Below are positions 26,293 through 34,642 of a DNA stretch of 64,000 nucleotides, piece after piece (within the stretch, counting starts at the first letter, position 1; the number at the start of each line of letters is the position of its first letter). Under the pieces are notes generated by a model, which was given only the letters and a program-made list of their open reading frames with translations, was not told the origin of the DNA and did not search any database. The DNA comes from JARICQ01 sp964527205 (GTDB lineage: Bacteria > Bacillota > Clostridia > Tissierellales > Tissierellaceae), in NCBI GenBank assembly GCA_964527205.1, contig CAZGQG010000002.1, forward strand, positions 1 to 64,000, written 5' to 3'. Position numbers and translations under genes: made by a program.

Positions 26293-27364
26293 TTAAAATC
26301 CCCCTATTATTTTCTCTTTTAAGAATTCCATTGGCTATTATAACTGCAAGAACTCCTGCTATTATCTTAGCTGCCAAAAATGCATTGACAGATTCTGGAG
26401 AAACTGTGGTTACATAGCCTAGTTGTCCTCCCAGGGCAAATCCAGCGCTAACTACAAAGGCTGCATTTAAAATCTTGCCCTTTTCATTCATTTTATCATA
26501 AATACCTAGCATGGGCATACAGTGAGCCAGGGTACTAAAAAGTCCAAGTATAGAATACTGATCTAACTCTAGCCTGGCTTCTAAACTTCTCAATTGTTTG
26601 TGCATAAGCCTTGAAAGTATATGAAACATTGGAAAGGCCCCTGATAGGACTATGGCAATTTGTAGTATTAAAGTTGCTGCATCTTCCAAACCTATCATGT
26701 TTTCTAATATTTCAATATTGAATCCAAAGTTGATAATAAGAAGTATTAAGCCTAGGGTACTTATTGAAATAATGACCTTGCCTAGACCGTTGAATATCTT
26801 TATCATCAGTTTTTGCTTTTTCATTAATCCTATACTCATTATTATTGAAAATACCACAACAGGTATTAGACTACTTAGGATATCTATAGGATGAATATTC
26901 ATCAAAAGTCCACCTATTATCATGCCAATGGGTATGGTCATAATACCAAATATTACTCCCTTTGCAAATACATCAAAATCTTCCTTTGATATTATGCCAA
27001 TAGCTACTGGTATGGTAAAAGATATTATACTCCCTAAACTAGATGATAGGATTAGCCCGTTGTATCTTCCAATCTCAACGGTTCTTGCTATCTCTATACT
27101 TGTGTTATAAGCTCCCAAGTCAGGTGCCAATATGCTACTTATAAAGACTGATGGATCTGTTCTTAAGAGATTTGCTAAGGGATAAAAAACTGGAGTGACT
27201 AGGTCTGCTATGACAGGGGATATGCTGTATATTCCCACTACAGTTAAGGCAAGTCCACCTAGGGCCTTGAAACCTTCATCAAATTTTTCTCCTATACCAA
27301 ATCTATTATTCAGGATCTTATCAAGTCCTGCCAATACTGAAAAAAATGCCATTACGTATATCAT
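26279..27364 (-). CDS. EutH-family permease (ethanolamine transporter-like)
   Basis: This 361-residue polytopic membrane protein has about ten hydrophobic segments. Segments such as FGIGEKFDEGFKALGGLALTV, ILAPDLGAYNTS and HCMPMLGIYDKM, with GFALGGQLGY, are family features of EutH, the ethanolamine permease. No ethanolamine ammonia-lyase or microcompartment genes lie near it; its partner here is aminopeptidase P. Its cargo may therefore be another small amine or a peptide product. GAGG precedes the ATG at 27364. Confidence 0.85.
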   Translation of the reverse strand: MIYVMAFFSVLAGLDKILNNRFGIGEKFDEGFKALGGLALTVVGIYSISPVIADLVTPVFYPLANLLRTDPSVFISSILAPDLGAYNTSIEIARTVEIGRYNGLILSSSLGSIISFTIPVAIGIISKEDFDVFAKGVIFGIMTIPIGMIIGGLLMNIHPIDILSSLIPVVVFSIIMSIGLMKKQKLMIKIFNGLGKVIISISTLGLILLIINFGFNIEILENMIGLEDAATLILQIAIVLSGAFPMFHILSRLMHKQLRSLEARLELDQYSILGLFSTLAHCMPMLGIYDKMNEKGKILNAAFVVSAGFALGGQLGYVTTVSPESVNAFLAAKIIAGVLAVIIANGILKRENNRGILNEGK

Positions 27365-27390
27365 CTTACACCTCAGTTATTTATATATTT

Positions 27391-27933
27391 CTACTCCAAC
27401 CCCTTTTCCTTCCTAAGTTCTAGTATGGATTTCTTACTAATATTTTCTTTATTTATCCCTAAAAGCTGGATCATCTTCTCTAATTCCTCTTCTTTTTTTA
27501 CCTCAATTTCCATATAGGGCTCTGGATAGGTATTCTCATCCCAAGTATCTAAATCAAATCTTATCCCATCTAGTTCATATGAACTTCTGTCCTTGTATCC
27601 TACTGATTTAACCTTGTAGCCTAGTTTTTCTAAAATATCCAGCATTTTCTTCTTGTCTGAAATATCTATATTTGTTTCAATGTTTTCCCTAATTGATTGC
27701 CTGTATATGTTTTCCTTCATGGTGAGTCTTGTTTTTTTCTCATTATTTAAAATAGAATGAGTTTCTCTAATCCTTAAATAACTATCTAGATTCTCCTCTA
27801 TATAATTATCTTCTGAATCTATAATTGTATTTATCTGTTTTTCCCTGGCTATTAGCCTGGCACCTAGGGATTTTAGTTTCTCTTCCATCTTTTCTAAATC
27901 TACTCTTAAGACCTTCACTTCAAGCTCTCTCAT
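27391..27933 (-). CDS. CYTH-domain protein (class IV adenylate cyclase/thiamine triphosphatase-like)
   Basis: The N-terminal MRELEVKV gives the ELEVK metal- and triphosphate-binding motif of the CYTH superfamily, followed by alternating charged strands (LRIRE, KTRLTMKEN, YMEIEVK) that form the tunnel. The family hydrolyses or cyclises triphosphates; in Firmicutes the class is often inorganic triphosphatase-like. I chose ATG at 27933 with ATAGGAG 8 bases upstream. It is followed closely by the EutH gene and preceded by the metallophosphatase. Confidence 0.85.
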   Translation of the reverse strand: MRELEVKVLRVDLEKMEEKLKSLGARLIAREKQINTIIDSEDNYIEENLDSYLRIRETHSILNNEKKTRLTMKENIYRQSIRENIETNIDISDKKKMLDILEKLGYKVKSVGYKDRSSYELDGIRFDLDTWDENTYPEPYMEIEVKKEEELEKMIQLLGINKENISKKSILELRKEKGLE

Positions 27934-27954
27934 AATATTCACTCCTATCTGCTC

Positions 27955-28647
27955 TTAAAGAATTTTTTTAGGTGTAAAGTCTATATAATCGCATGCTATC
28001 AAATGAAATTCTATTCCCTCAATAATTCCCTCCACTGCAAGTTTATGACCCTCTGAATGCAGATGCCCATATAGGCAAATGTCCACTTTATATTCTTTCA
28101 TAATATCAACAAAATCATTGGGGCTCATATCCGAATTAAAGGGTGGATAATGAAGCATTGTAATTATCTTCTCTGGCTTATCTTCCAAATCTTTAATAGA
28201 TTCTAGAGACATCCTTAGTCTATTTAACTCTCTTTGGTATATTTTTATATCGTGACTATCCTCAGCTTCCCTATCAATGGCGCTCCATCCCCTGGTGCCT
28301 GTTATAGCTACATTATTATATATAAAGCTGTTGTTTTGTAAAAATTCTATTGTCTTAAAATTAAAATTATTAATTTTTCTTAAGCTTTGCCACCAATAAT
28401 CATGGTTGCCCTTTAAGATTATCTTCCTACCAGGTAAGTCCTCTATTTTCTTTAAATCAACATATGCATCTTCGCATTTCAAAGCCCAGGAAACATCTCC
28501 AGGTACCAGTACTATATCATCATCCTTTACAGTTGCCTTCCAGTTTTCTATTATCTTTGATTCATGATCTTCCCAGTCTTCACCAAATATATCCATAGTT
28601 TTATCTCCAGTATCATCAAAATGCAAGTCTGCAATTGAATATATCAA
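27955..28647 (-). CDS. Calcineurin-like metallophosphoesterase
   Basis: All five metallophosphoesterase motifs are present: IADLHF (D-x-H), VPGDVSW, LKGNHDYWW, MLHYPPF and YGHLHSEGH, binding two metal ions. No extra domain is present (230 residues), and the substrate is unknown. The start is TTG at 28647, after GAGGTGA. It lies 21 bases upstream of the CYTH gene, so the two phosphate-ester enzymes are probably co-transcribed. Confidence 0.9.
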   Translation of the reverse strand: MIYSIADLHFDDTGDKTMDIFGEDWEDHESKIIENWKATVKDDDIVLVPGDVSWALKCEDAYVDLKKIEDLPGRKIILKGNHDYWWQSLRKINNFNFKTIEFLQNNSFIYNNVAITGTRGWSAIDREAEDSHDIKIYQRELNRLRMSLESIKDLEDKPEKIITMLHYPPFNSDMSPNDFVDIMKEYKVDICLYGHLHSEGHKLAVEGIIEGIEFHLIACDYIDFTPKKIL

Positions 28648-28779
28648 ATTATCACCTCAATCTATCTATAATTCGTTTCCTAAAATTCATTTATATTTAT
28701 AAATTTAAAAATTCACTTACATCTTAAAATTATATCATATTATTTCATATATATATAATAACTTAGTTTCCCTAGCGGA

Positions 28780-29205
28780 TTAAAAATTAGCCACTAGATC
28801 TTTTATTTTTTCCCAGTCCCATATAAGCATTTTTTTCCTAAAAACCGAGTACATAAAGTCTGCAGAATCCTTGCTGGCTTCCAACCATTTAAAATCATCA
28901 TGTTCTTCAGATAAGCTAATATCTCCATCTTCTAATTTGCAAAGATATATTACTCCTGTAATCTGATAGTTTTCCCTAAGCATTAAATTCCATGTATCTA
29001 GAATTTTTATAGGTCTTACTCCTAATCCTGTTTCCTCCCTAATTTCCCTTTCTAAGGTTTCTTCAGCATTCTCTCCAAACTCCATACGACCTCCAGGTAA
29101 TTCCCACAGGTCTTCTTTGACTCCCTTATTGTGCATTACTAGAAATTTATCATCTCTTATTATCAAGGCCTTGGTACTAAAATCTATCCTTTTGTTGTCT
29201 TTCAA
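28780..29205 (-). CDS. NUDIX hydrolase (MutT-like)
   Basis: The Nudix box is GRMEFGENAEETLEREIREE (G-x5-E-x7-R-E-x2-E-E), within a 141-residue MutT-type fold (ALIIRDDKFLVMHNK, WELPGG). A specific nucleotide substrate cannot be deduced. The start is TTG at 29205, after AGGAGAG. It is separated from its neighbours by 130 bases on one side and a terminator on the other. Confidence 0.87.
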   Translation of the reverse strand: MKDNKRIDFSTKALIIRDDKFLVMHNKGVKEDLWELPGGRMEFGENAEETLEREIREETGLGVRPIKILDTWNLMLRENYQITGVIYLCKLEDGDISLSEEHDDFKWLEASKDSADFMYSVFRKKMLIWDWEKIKDLVANF

Positions 29206-29331
29206 TTTACACTCTCCTAAAGATCTTAAAGAATCTCTCTATATTCCTCATCAGATTCTCTTATAAGATATGAATTTTAATATACCCTTATTTTATCATA
29301 AATTTAGGATATTACCATCCTTAAACAAAGA

Positions 29332-29361
29332 GATGAGCCCTAATTGATATTAGGGCTCATC
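29332..29361 (-). terminator. Intrinsic terminator after the PfkB-like gene
   Basis: Perfect 13-base arms GATGAGCCCTAAT and ATTAGGGCTCATC with a 4-base loop, followed on the minus strand by CTCTTTGTTT. It sits 16 bases after the stop at 29377. Confidence 0.85.
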
Positions 29362-29376
29362 CCTTTCTTCTAATTT

Positions 29377-30312
29377 CTAAGCATAACTTATTGATGATGT
29401 TTCCACACTGGTCATTATTCTCTTTATTTCGCTTAAATCTATTTCTTCCATAGATCCACCTAAGTACTGGTAGACATAAAAGGCATAGGCCAGCCTTGCA
29501 GTCATATCCAAATCGTAATTTCTCCTTATGGAAAGAGCAAAGGCTGCTGATACCTTGTTCAAGCTTGAACTAGGCATATTTTCTAGCAGTTGATCAGAAC
29601 TTATTCTCATTCCCTTTTCCTGGCCCAATAATAAAATCTCGCTATTAGGCAGGCAAATAACTACAAATTCCACTCCTCTATGGAGAATATAGTTTGCAGC
29701 CTTAATTATTTCATTTTCATAGTCAAGAATTATATTTGTCAATTCTTCCAGTCTTTCCTTGTCTAGAATCACCATGTAGGGCTTAGCCTCTATTCCATTT
29801 TTCAAAGCTTCTCCCTGGGCTTCTAATATAAATCTCTTGGATTTGTCCCTTGCAATGCTTATAAGTTTATAGTAAATATTTTCTGTAAGTCCTAGAGGTA
29901 GGCTGGAGCTAGACCCACATATAATATCTGAGTCTTCTATTAATTTTGTATATAGGCTAACAAACTTATTCATGTCCTCCCTGGTTACCCTAGGTTCCCT
30001 GTCTATTATTCTAGTAGTCCTATCCTCATCATGGATTATATTTATATTGGTCTTGCTTTCATCCTTAATGGGAACAAATTCATGTCCTATCATCCTATCA
30101 AAAAGCATTTTATGATACCTATCTCCGCTCATTCCTCCTAAAAATCCACTTATAAATGAGTCCTCTCCAAAAGCCTTTAGGAGAGAAGAAATTGCTATAT
30201 TTCCCCCAAGGCTATATTTGGAATTATTAGATCTGTTGGTCTTTCCCCTCTCCAGCTTATCTAGAGAACAGGTCTTATCTATATATGGGTTTAGGTCTAT
30301 ATTTAATATCAT
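29377..30312 (-). CDS. PfkB-family protein lacking the catalytic GAGD motif (probable pseudokinase)
   Basis: The protein has the length (311) and fold markers of the 1-phosphofructokinase/PfkB sugar kinases: LNPYIDKT (compare NPAIDKT), the glycine motif SLGGNIAISSLLKAFGE, and GFLGGMSGDR. In PfkB kinases a C-terminal GAGD places the catalytic Asp; the matching stretch here (MPSSSLNKVSAAFALSI, residues 246-262) has S-L-N-K at 250-253 and no Asp. The substitution suggests a binding protein or inactive kinase rather than an active 1-phosphofructokinase. It is encoded after an iron alcohol dehydrogenase with a 33-base gap. GGAGG precedes ATG. The family is clear, the absence of activity is inferred. 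Confidence 0.75.
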   Translation of the reverse strand: MILNIDLNPYIDKTCSLDKLERGKTNRSNNSKYSLGGNIAISSLLKAFGEDSFISGFLGGMSGDRYHKMLFDRMIGHEFVPIKDESKTNINIIHDEDRTTRIIDREPRVTREDMNKFVSLYTKLIEDSDIICGSSSSLPLGLTENIYYKLISIARDKSKRFILEAQGEALKNGIEAKPYMVILDKERLEELTNIILDYENEIIKAANYILHRGVEFVVICLPNSEILLLGQEKGMRISSDQLLENMPSSSLNKVSAAFALSIRRNYDLDMTARLAYAFYVYQYLGGSMEEIDLSEIKRIMTSVETSSISYA

Positions 30313-30345
30313 ATCTTCACCTCCAAGCTCATACCCCTTTATATC

Positions 30346-31515
30346 TTAGAGGGCCCTCTTATATATTTTTAATATATCATCATAATTTAGCTTCTTAAAG
30401 TTACCAACATGGCCACCACCATAGTCTATTGCAGCCCCTGCCATGGTTTCAAATTTCTCTTCATCTATATCAACTTCCCTAAGGCTCATTGGAATACCTA
30501 GACTATGGAAAAACTCTCCTGTTTTTCTTATGGCAAGCTTGGCAATTTCCATTTCACTTAGGTTTTTATCTATATCCCAAACATTGACTCCATATTCTAC
30601 AAACTTGTATAGATTGTCTTCATCTAAAACATGCTCCATCCAATGAGGTGTAAGTATGGCTAGTCCTACTCCATGAGTTATATCGTAATAGGCTGAAAGT
30701 TCATGTTGTAGGGGATGAACGCTCCAAACTGAATCCTTACCATATCCAATAAGGCCATTGATTGCCAAGGATGAGCTCCACATTAGATTTGCTCTTGCCT
30801 CATAATCATCAGGTTTTTCAAGTGCTCTTGGCCCATATTTAATACAGGTCTTTAATATCCCTTCTGATATCTTATCCTGTATATATGCACCCTTAACATT
30901 GCTAAAATAGGATTCAAAGGTATGGCTCATTATATCTACTATACCTGAAGCAGTCTGGTATTTGTTGACTGAATAGGTGTAAGTTGGGTCAAGTATGGAA
31001 AACTTAGGAAAAAATCCTGGATGACCAAAACCATATTTTTGATTGGTTTCCATATTTGTAATTACAGCTCCTGCATCCATTTCTGAACCTGTAGCTGAAA
31101 GAGTTAAGACTGTAGCTATAGGAAGTACTTCTCCTATTTCCGCCTCTCCTATTACTAGATCCCAAGGACTACCCTCATAGAAGTAGGAAGCTGCTATGGC
31201 TTTAGAACAATCTATTGTACTGCCTCCTCCAACAGCCAATATAAAGTCTATATTGTTTTCTCTGCAAATTTCTACTCCCTTTTCTACTGATTCCACTCTA
31301 GGATTAGGTTCTATGCCTCCAAGTTCGAAATATGCTATATTGCCATTCTCTAACTCCCTAACAACATCATCGTATACTCCTGTTCTCTTTATGCTTCCTC
31401 CTCCATAGGCCAATAAGACCCTGGAGCCGTATTTTTTTATTTCTCTAGATAAAACTTCTATTTGTCCCTTTCCAAAAAATATTTCTGTTGGAATATTATA
31501 ATTAAAATTTTTCAA
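30346..31515 (-). CDS. Iron-containing alcohol dehydrogenase (NAD(P)H-dependent butanol dehydrogenase type)
   Basis: This is a group III alcohol dehydrogenase. The nucleotide-binding GGGS (AVGGGSTIDCSKAIA) and the metal ligands (SGIVDIMSHTFESYF and QHELSAYYDITHGVGLAI) are present. The N-terminal PTEIFFGKGQ and length of 389 resemble clostridial butanol dehydrogenases (BdhA, YqhD). It reduces an aldehyde to an alcohol and so removes excess NAD(P)H in fermentation. The start is TTG at 31515, 8 bases after AGAGGAG. It is divergent to the surface amidohydrolase gene and is followed by the PfkB-like gene. Confidence 0.93.
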   Translation of the reverse strand: MKNFNYNIPTEIFFGKGQIEVLSREIKKYGSRVLLAYGGGSIKRTGVYDDVVRELENGNIAYFELGGIEPNPRVESVEKGVEICRENNIDFILAVGGGSTIDCSKAIAASYFYEGSPWDLVIGEAEIGEVLPIATVLTLSATGSEMDAGAVITNMETNQKYGFGHPGFFPKFSILDPTYTYSVNKYQTASGIVDIMSHTFESYFSNVKGAYIQDKISEGILKTCIKYGPRALEKPDDYEARANLMWSSSLAINGLIGYGKDSVWSVHPLQHELSAYYDITHGVGLAILTPHWMEHVLDEDNLYKFVEYGVNVWDIDKNLSEMEIAKLAIRKTGEFFHSLGIPMSLREVDIDEEKFETMAGAAIDYGGGHVGNFKKLNYDDILKIYKRAL

Positions 31516-31723
31516 ATCATCATCTCCTCTACTTATTAATAGTATTCTTACCCTATTTTCCCTTTATTAACTTATATAAAATAGATTAATAGATTCTTTC
31601 TAAATTTTTATACACTTGGCCAGGATTTTCTCCCCAGTATCTTTTGTAAAGACTTATCCACTTTTTTATGTTAATATATTTTATATAGGAGTTCTTAACT
31701 ATCTTACAGAAGGAGTTGTTTGT

Positions 31724-33535
31724 ATGTTTGTTAAATCAAAAAAATTTTTATGTCTTTTATTTTCACTAATTATTCTTTTTACTGTCTTCTCAGATATAAG
31801 TAGGGCAGAAAAGATTAAATATGATCTGGTAATAAAAGGAGGTAGTATTTATAATCCCTCCACAGAACATGTACTTAAAGATTACAATATTGGAATTATA
31901 GGCTCCAAGGTTAAAAAAATAAGCAAGTCCCCTCTAGAAGGAGATATGGAGATTGATGCAAGCGGTCTTGTTGTATCTCCAGGATTTGTAGATTTAATAT
32001 CCTATGACCCTAACCATGTGGGAATAGACTTTAAGGTCTTAGATGGGGTTACTAGTAATCTAGCCATGCATGGCGGTACTGAGGATGCAACATCCTGGTA
32101 TAGGGCCTGGGATAATAACGGTGTCATTACAAACTTTGGCGCTTCAACCTTTATAACCAGACTTAGATGGCCTATTGTTGGCTATGGTGTTGATGCTGAA
32201 ATGACTGAGCAGGAAGATATAGACGAATTACTTAGGGTTACAAGGGAAAATATTGAAAATGGGGCTTTGGGAATATCCTTTAGCTTTGAATATGTCCCTG
32301 GAATAAAAAATGAGATAAAGCCTCTCTTAGAGCTTGCAGCTGAATACCAGGTGCCTACTTTTTATCATCTAAGGTATTCTGATGAGGAAAGAGGCCTTGA
32401 GGGAATACAGGAAGTTATAGATTATGGAAAAGAAACTGGAGCAGCAATTCATATAATGCATATAAATAGTACAGGTGGGACCTTTGTTATGGACCAAGCC
32501 TTGGAAATGGTTGATCAGGCCAGAAAGGATGGGCTTGATATTACATCATGTTTCTATCCCTATAACTACTGGGCCACCTACATAGACTCTGCAAGATTTA
32601 GGCCTGGTTGGCGGGAAAGNNNNNNNNNNNNNNNNNNNNNNNNNNNNNNNNNNNNNNNNNNNNNNNNNNNNNNNNNNNNNNNNNNNNNNNNNNNNNNNNN
32701 NNNNNNNNNNNNNNNNNNNGTTCTCTCTATAATGGATGCTATTAAAAAAGTATCTTATTTTCCTGCTAAGAGAATGGAATCCGCTGCGCCTTCTATGAAA
32801 TATAAGGGTAGGATAGAGCTGGATTCTGATGCTGACATTACAATCTTTGATCCGGAGACTATAATAGACAAATCCACTGTTAAGGACCCTGGTACAGCTT
32901 CAGTGGGAGTTGAATATGTCTTAGTAAACGGAGTTTTAGTAAAGGATAGGGATGGGCTTACAAATGTAGCAAAACCTGGCAAGCCAATAATGTCCTACTT
33001 TGTAGACCAAACTCCTGATAATGAAGCTATTGAATTTTCCTTTAAGTTAGATAAGGATGAAATTATCAACTTGGATAGGGTTTATAAGATAGAGGATGAA
33101 ACTTATTTACCCCTTGAAGAGATTTTTAAAGAAATCGGCTTCTCTCTCAAGGATAGTAAGGATGGAAAGATTTCTATAGGTGAAAACTTAGAGATGGAAA
33201 TTGGAACTAGTCTAGCTATCCTAGGAGATGAAGAGATAAAGCTCAATGATGAAGCTATAATCTATAAAGAGGATATATATATATCCCTTGAAAGCTTAAA
33301 ACAAATACTCAATAATAACTATGAAATCACATCAGATGAAAATGATTTAATCTTAAACTCTAAAAAAACAGATAATTCTTCACCAGTCCTTATTAAGGAT
33401 TCCCAGGAAGATGAGAGCCTGGATGAAAATGGAGAAAAGACAGATTCCACTAGCAACTTCCCAGTCTATCTCATATACGGATTCCTGATCTTAGTCTTAT
33501 TAGGATTTTACCTAGTCTTTAAAAAGAAAAAATAA
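31724..33535 (+). CDS. Surface-anchored amidohydrolase-like protein, altered metal motif (gap inside)
   Basis: The N-terminal signal peptide (SKKFLCLLFSLIILFTVFS, cleavage near SRA at residue 29) shows export. The body resembles D-aminoacylase/dihydroorotase amidohydrolases: YDLVIKGGSIYNP, VVSPGFVD, DGVTSN, GAAIHIMHINSTG and, after the gap, GRIELDSDADITIFDPETI. The usual HxH metal motif after PGF(I/V)D is replaced by DLISYD (residues 90-95). A C-terminal stalk looks like a copper-amine-oxidase N-terminal domain (IYKEDIYISLESL), then a linker and one transmembrane helix with a KKKK tail. I chose ATG at 31724 after AGAAGGAG. It may be catalytically altered or bind substrate only. A terminator follows directly. 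Confidence 0.7.
   Translation: MFVKSKKFLCLLFSLIILFTVFSDISRAEKIKYDLVIKGGSIYNPSTEHVLKDYNIGIIGSKVKKISKSPLEGDMEIDASGLVVSPGFVDLISYDPNHVGIDFKVLDGVTSNLAMHGGTEDATSWYRAWDNNGVITNFGASTFITRLRWPIVGYGVDAEMTEQEDIDELLRVTRENIENGALGISFSFEYVPGIKNEIKPLLELAAEYQVPTFYHLRYSDEERGLEGIQEVIDYGKETGAAIHIMHINSTGGTFVMDQALEMVDQARKDGLDITSCFYPYNYWATYIDSARFRPGWREXXXXXXXXXXXXXXXXXXXXXXXXXXXXXXXXXXVLSIMDAIKKVSYFPAKRMESAAPSMKYKGRIELDSDADITIFDPETIIDKSTVKDPGTASVGVEYVLVNGVLVKDRDGLTNVAKPGKPIMSYFVDQTPDNEAIEFSFKLDKDEIINLDRVYKIEDETYLPLEEIFKEIGFSLKDSKDGKISIGENLEMEIGTSLAILGDEEIKLNDEAIIYKEDIYISLESLKQILNNNYEITSDENDLILNSKKTDNSSPVLIKDSQEDESLDENGEKTDSTSNFPVYLIYGFLILVLLGFYLVFKKKK
32620..32719. other. Assembly gap (100 N) inside the amidohydrolase-like gene
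   Basis: Exactly 100 N; the frame happens to stay open. The missing stretch holds the C-terminal half of the barrel, where further metal and catalytic residues (an Asp) would be. Confidence 0.97.
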
Positions 33536-33538
33536 AAG

Positions 33539-33577
33539 AACCAGCTAAATTTCTAGTAAGAAATTTAGCTGGTTTTT
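33539..33577 (+). terminator. Intrinsic terminator after the amidohydrolase-like gene
   Basis: Arms AACCAGCTAAATTTC and GAAATTTAGCTGGTT (15 bases) with a 6-base loop and a T5 run. The arm repeats, over 13 bases, the half of the unrelated terminator at 12698-12725. Confidence 0.9.
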
Positions 33578-33659
33578 CTAGTCTTTAGCTATGCTTTAAT
33601 TTTAATTAGCCTTATAACTTCTTATATTATCCATTTATTGAGGGCTGATAAATAAATTG

Positions 33660-34400
33660 CCAACTATATCAGATGTCTTAGGCAAGGCTGTCAGCATGAG
33701 CTTGCCTTGTTATTCTGAGCATTCTTTATTATTCTAAGCTTGCGAAGAATCTTAATGGGTGAGAATTTGCATTATGTATATAGTACAAAAGATTTATCAA
33801 AAGAATTTAAAACATAGATTCTTCGTCGCTATGCTCCTCAGAATGACGAAAACGCCATGCTACTCAGATACCATAGGATAACAAAGACATTAGAGTCACA
33901 GTCCTGACTATGTTTCCCAGGATGGCAAAAATCCTATGATCTTCATGATGCGAAAACGCTATGCTCCTCCGATACCATAGGATAACAAAAATTCTATACT
34001 CCTTTAGGATGACAAAGACATTAAAATCACAGTTTTAGTATTGTGGGCAACTAAAAATTGATGTCCTTCTAAGCTTGCGAAGAATCTTAAGGCCATAAAG
34101 ACAGATCCTTCGTCGCTACGCTTCTCAGGATGACGAAAACGCTATGCTCCTTAGAATGACGAAAACGCCATGCTACTAAGATACCATAGGATAACAAAAA
34201 CGCTATGCTCCTGAGAATGATAAAATCGCTAAGCTTTTCAGATAAAATAGGATGACAAAAACTCTATGCTTCTCAGGATAAGGAAGACATTAGAATTACA
34301 GTTTTAGTATTGTGGGAAACTAAAATTGTCGTCATTCTGAGCTTGCGAAGAATCTTAGGCCACAAAGATATTAGCGACACGGTTTTAGTATTATACGTTA
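33660..34400. repeat. Region of degenerate interspersed repeats, no genes
   Basis: About 740 bp with no credible coding frame. Three copies of TTCTRAGCTTGCGAAGAAT (near 33731-33754, 34064-34089, 34332-34357) face two inverted copies of AGATYCTTCGTCGCTAYGC (33816 and 34103). A second module, GAATGACGAAAACGCYATGC, recurs at least four times near 33841-34215, and a third (GACATTARAATYACAGTTTT followed by AGTATTGTGGG) starts at 34017 and 34286, with weaker copies at 33886 and 34367. The copies are imperfect and irregularly spaced, so the region is neither a CRISPR array nor a tandem repeat. GAAGAATC-type palindromic elements of this look are scattered in many bacterial genomes; no transposase is present here. 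Confidence 0.75.
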
Positions 34401-34490
34401 TAAAATAGTTTTTTCCTGAACCACTAATAAACAGGATGTTAGTGGTTTTGATATAGATATTTTTAAAAGCAATATCTCAAGGAGAGAATT

Positions 34491-34523
34491 ATGGATAATT
34501 GCATATATTCTCTTGTAACATAG
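34491..34523 (+). other. Possible 10-codon leader peptide upstream of sdaAB
   Basis: An ATG with a good ribosome-binding site (AAGGAGAG, 4 bases upstream) opens a 10-codon frame (MDNCIYSLVT) ending in TAG about 120 bp before sdaAB. A stem (AACCACTAA at 34419-34427, TTAGTGGTT at 34439-34447) lies just upstream. There is no run of one amino acid codon, so an attenuation mechanism is not evident; it may be a chance frame. Confidence 0.25.
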
Positions 34524-34584
34524 TAGTGAAGTAGTTTATGAGTAGTCCCGGACTCTTAGATAATATAAATAGATTGCTTTTCAA

Positions 34585-34613
34585 TTGCCTATTTTTATAT
34601 TAAATGATAAAAT
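34585..34613 (+). promoter_or_regulatory. Candidate sigma-A promoter of the sdaAB operon
   Basis: TTGCCT (34585-34590) and TAAAAT (34608-34613) are 17 bases apart, about 30 bases before the sdaAB start. The -10 end overlaps a palindrome that could be an operator. Confidence 0.55.
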
Positions 34614-34627
34614 GGTTATATAACCAT
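34612..34627. promoter_or_regulatory. Operator-like palindrome at the sdaAB transcription start
   Basis: A perfect 16-base palindrome (ATGGTTATATAACCAT) spans the predicted transcription start, between the -10 and the ribosome-binding site. Its position fits a repressor operator, or a 5' hairpin next to the ribosome-binding site. Confidence 0.55.
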
Positions 34628-34642
34628 ATAGGAGGAGATCAA

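Noticed and set aside
31516..31723. Clear promoter for the surface amidohydrolase gene
   Set aside because: Several AT-rich hexamers occur, but none has a convincing -35/-10 pair with 17-base spacing.
33660..34400. CRISPR array
   Set aside because: Repeat copies vary, lie in both orientations and have no regular spacer length; no cas genes are present.
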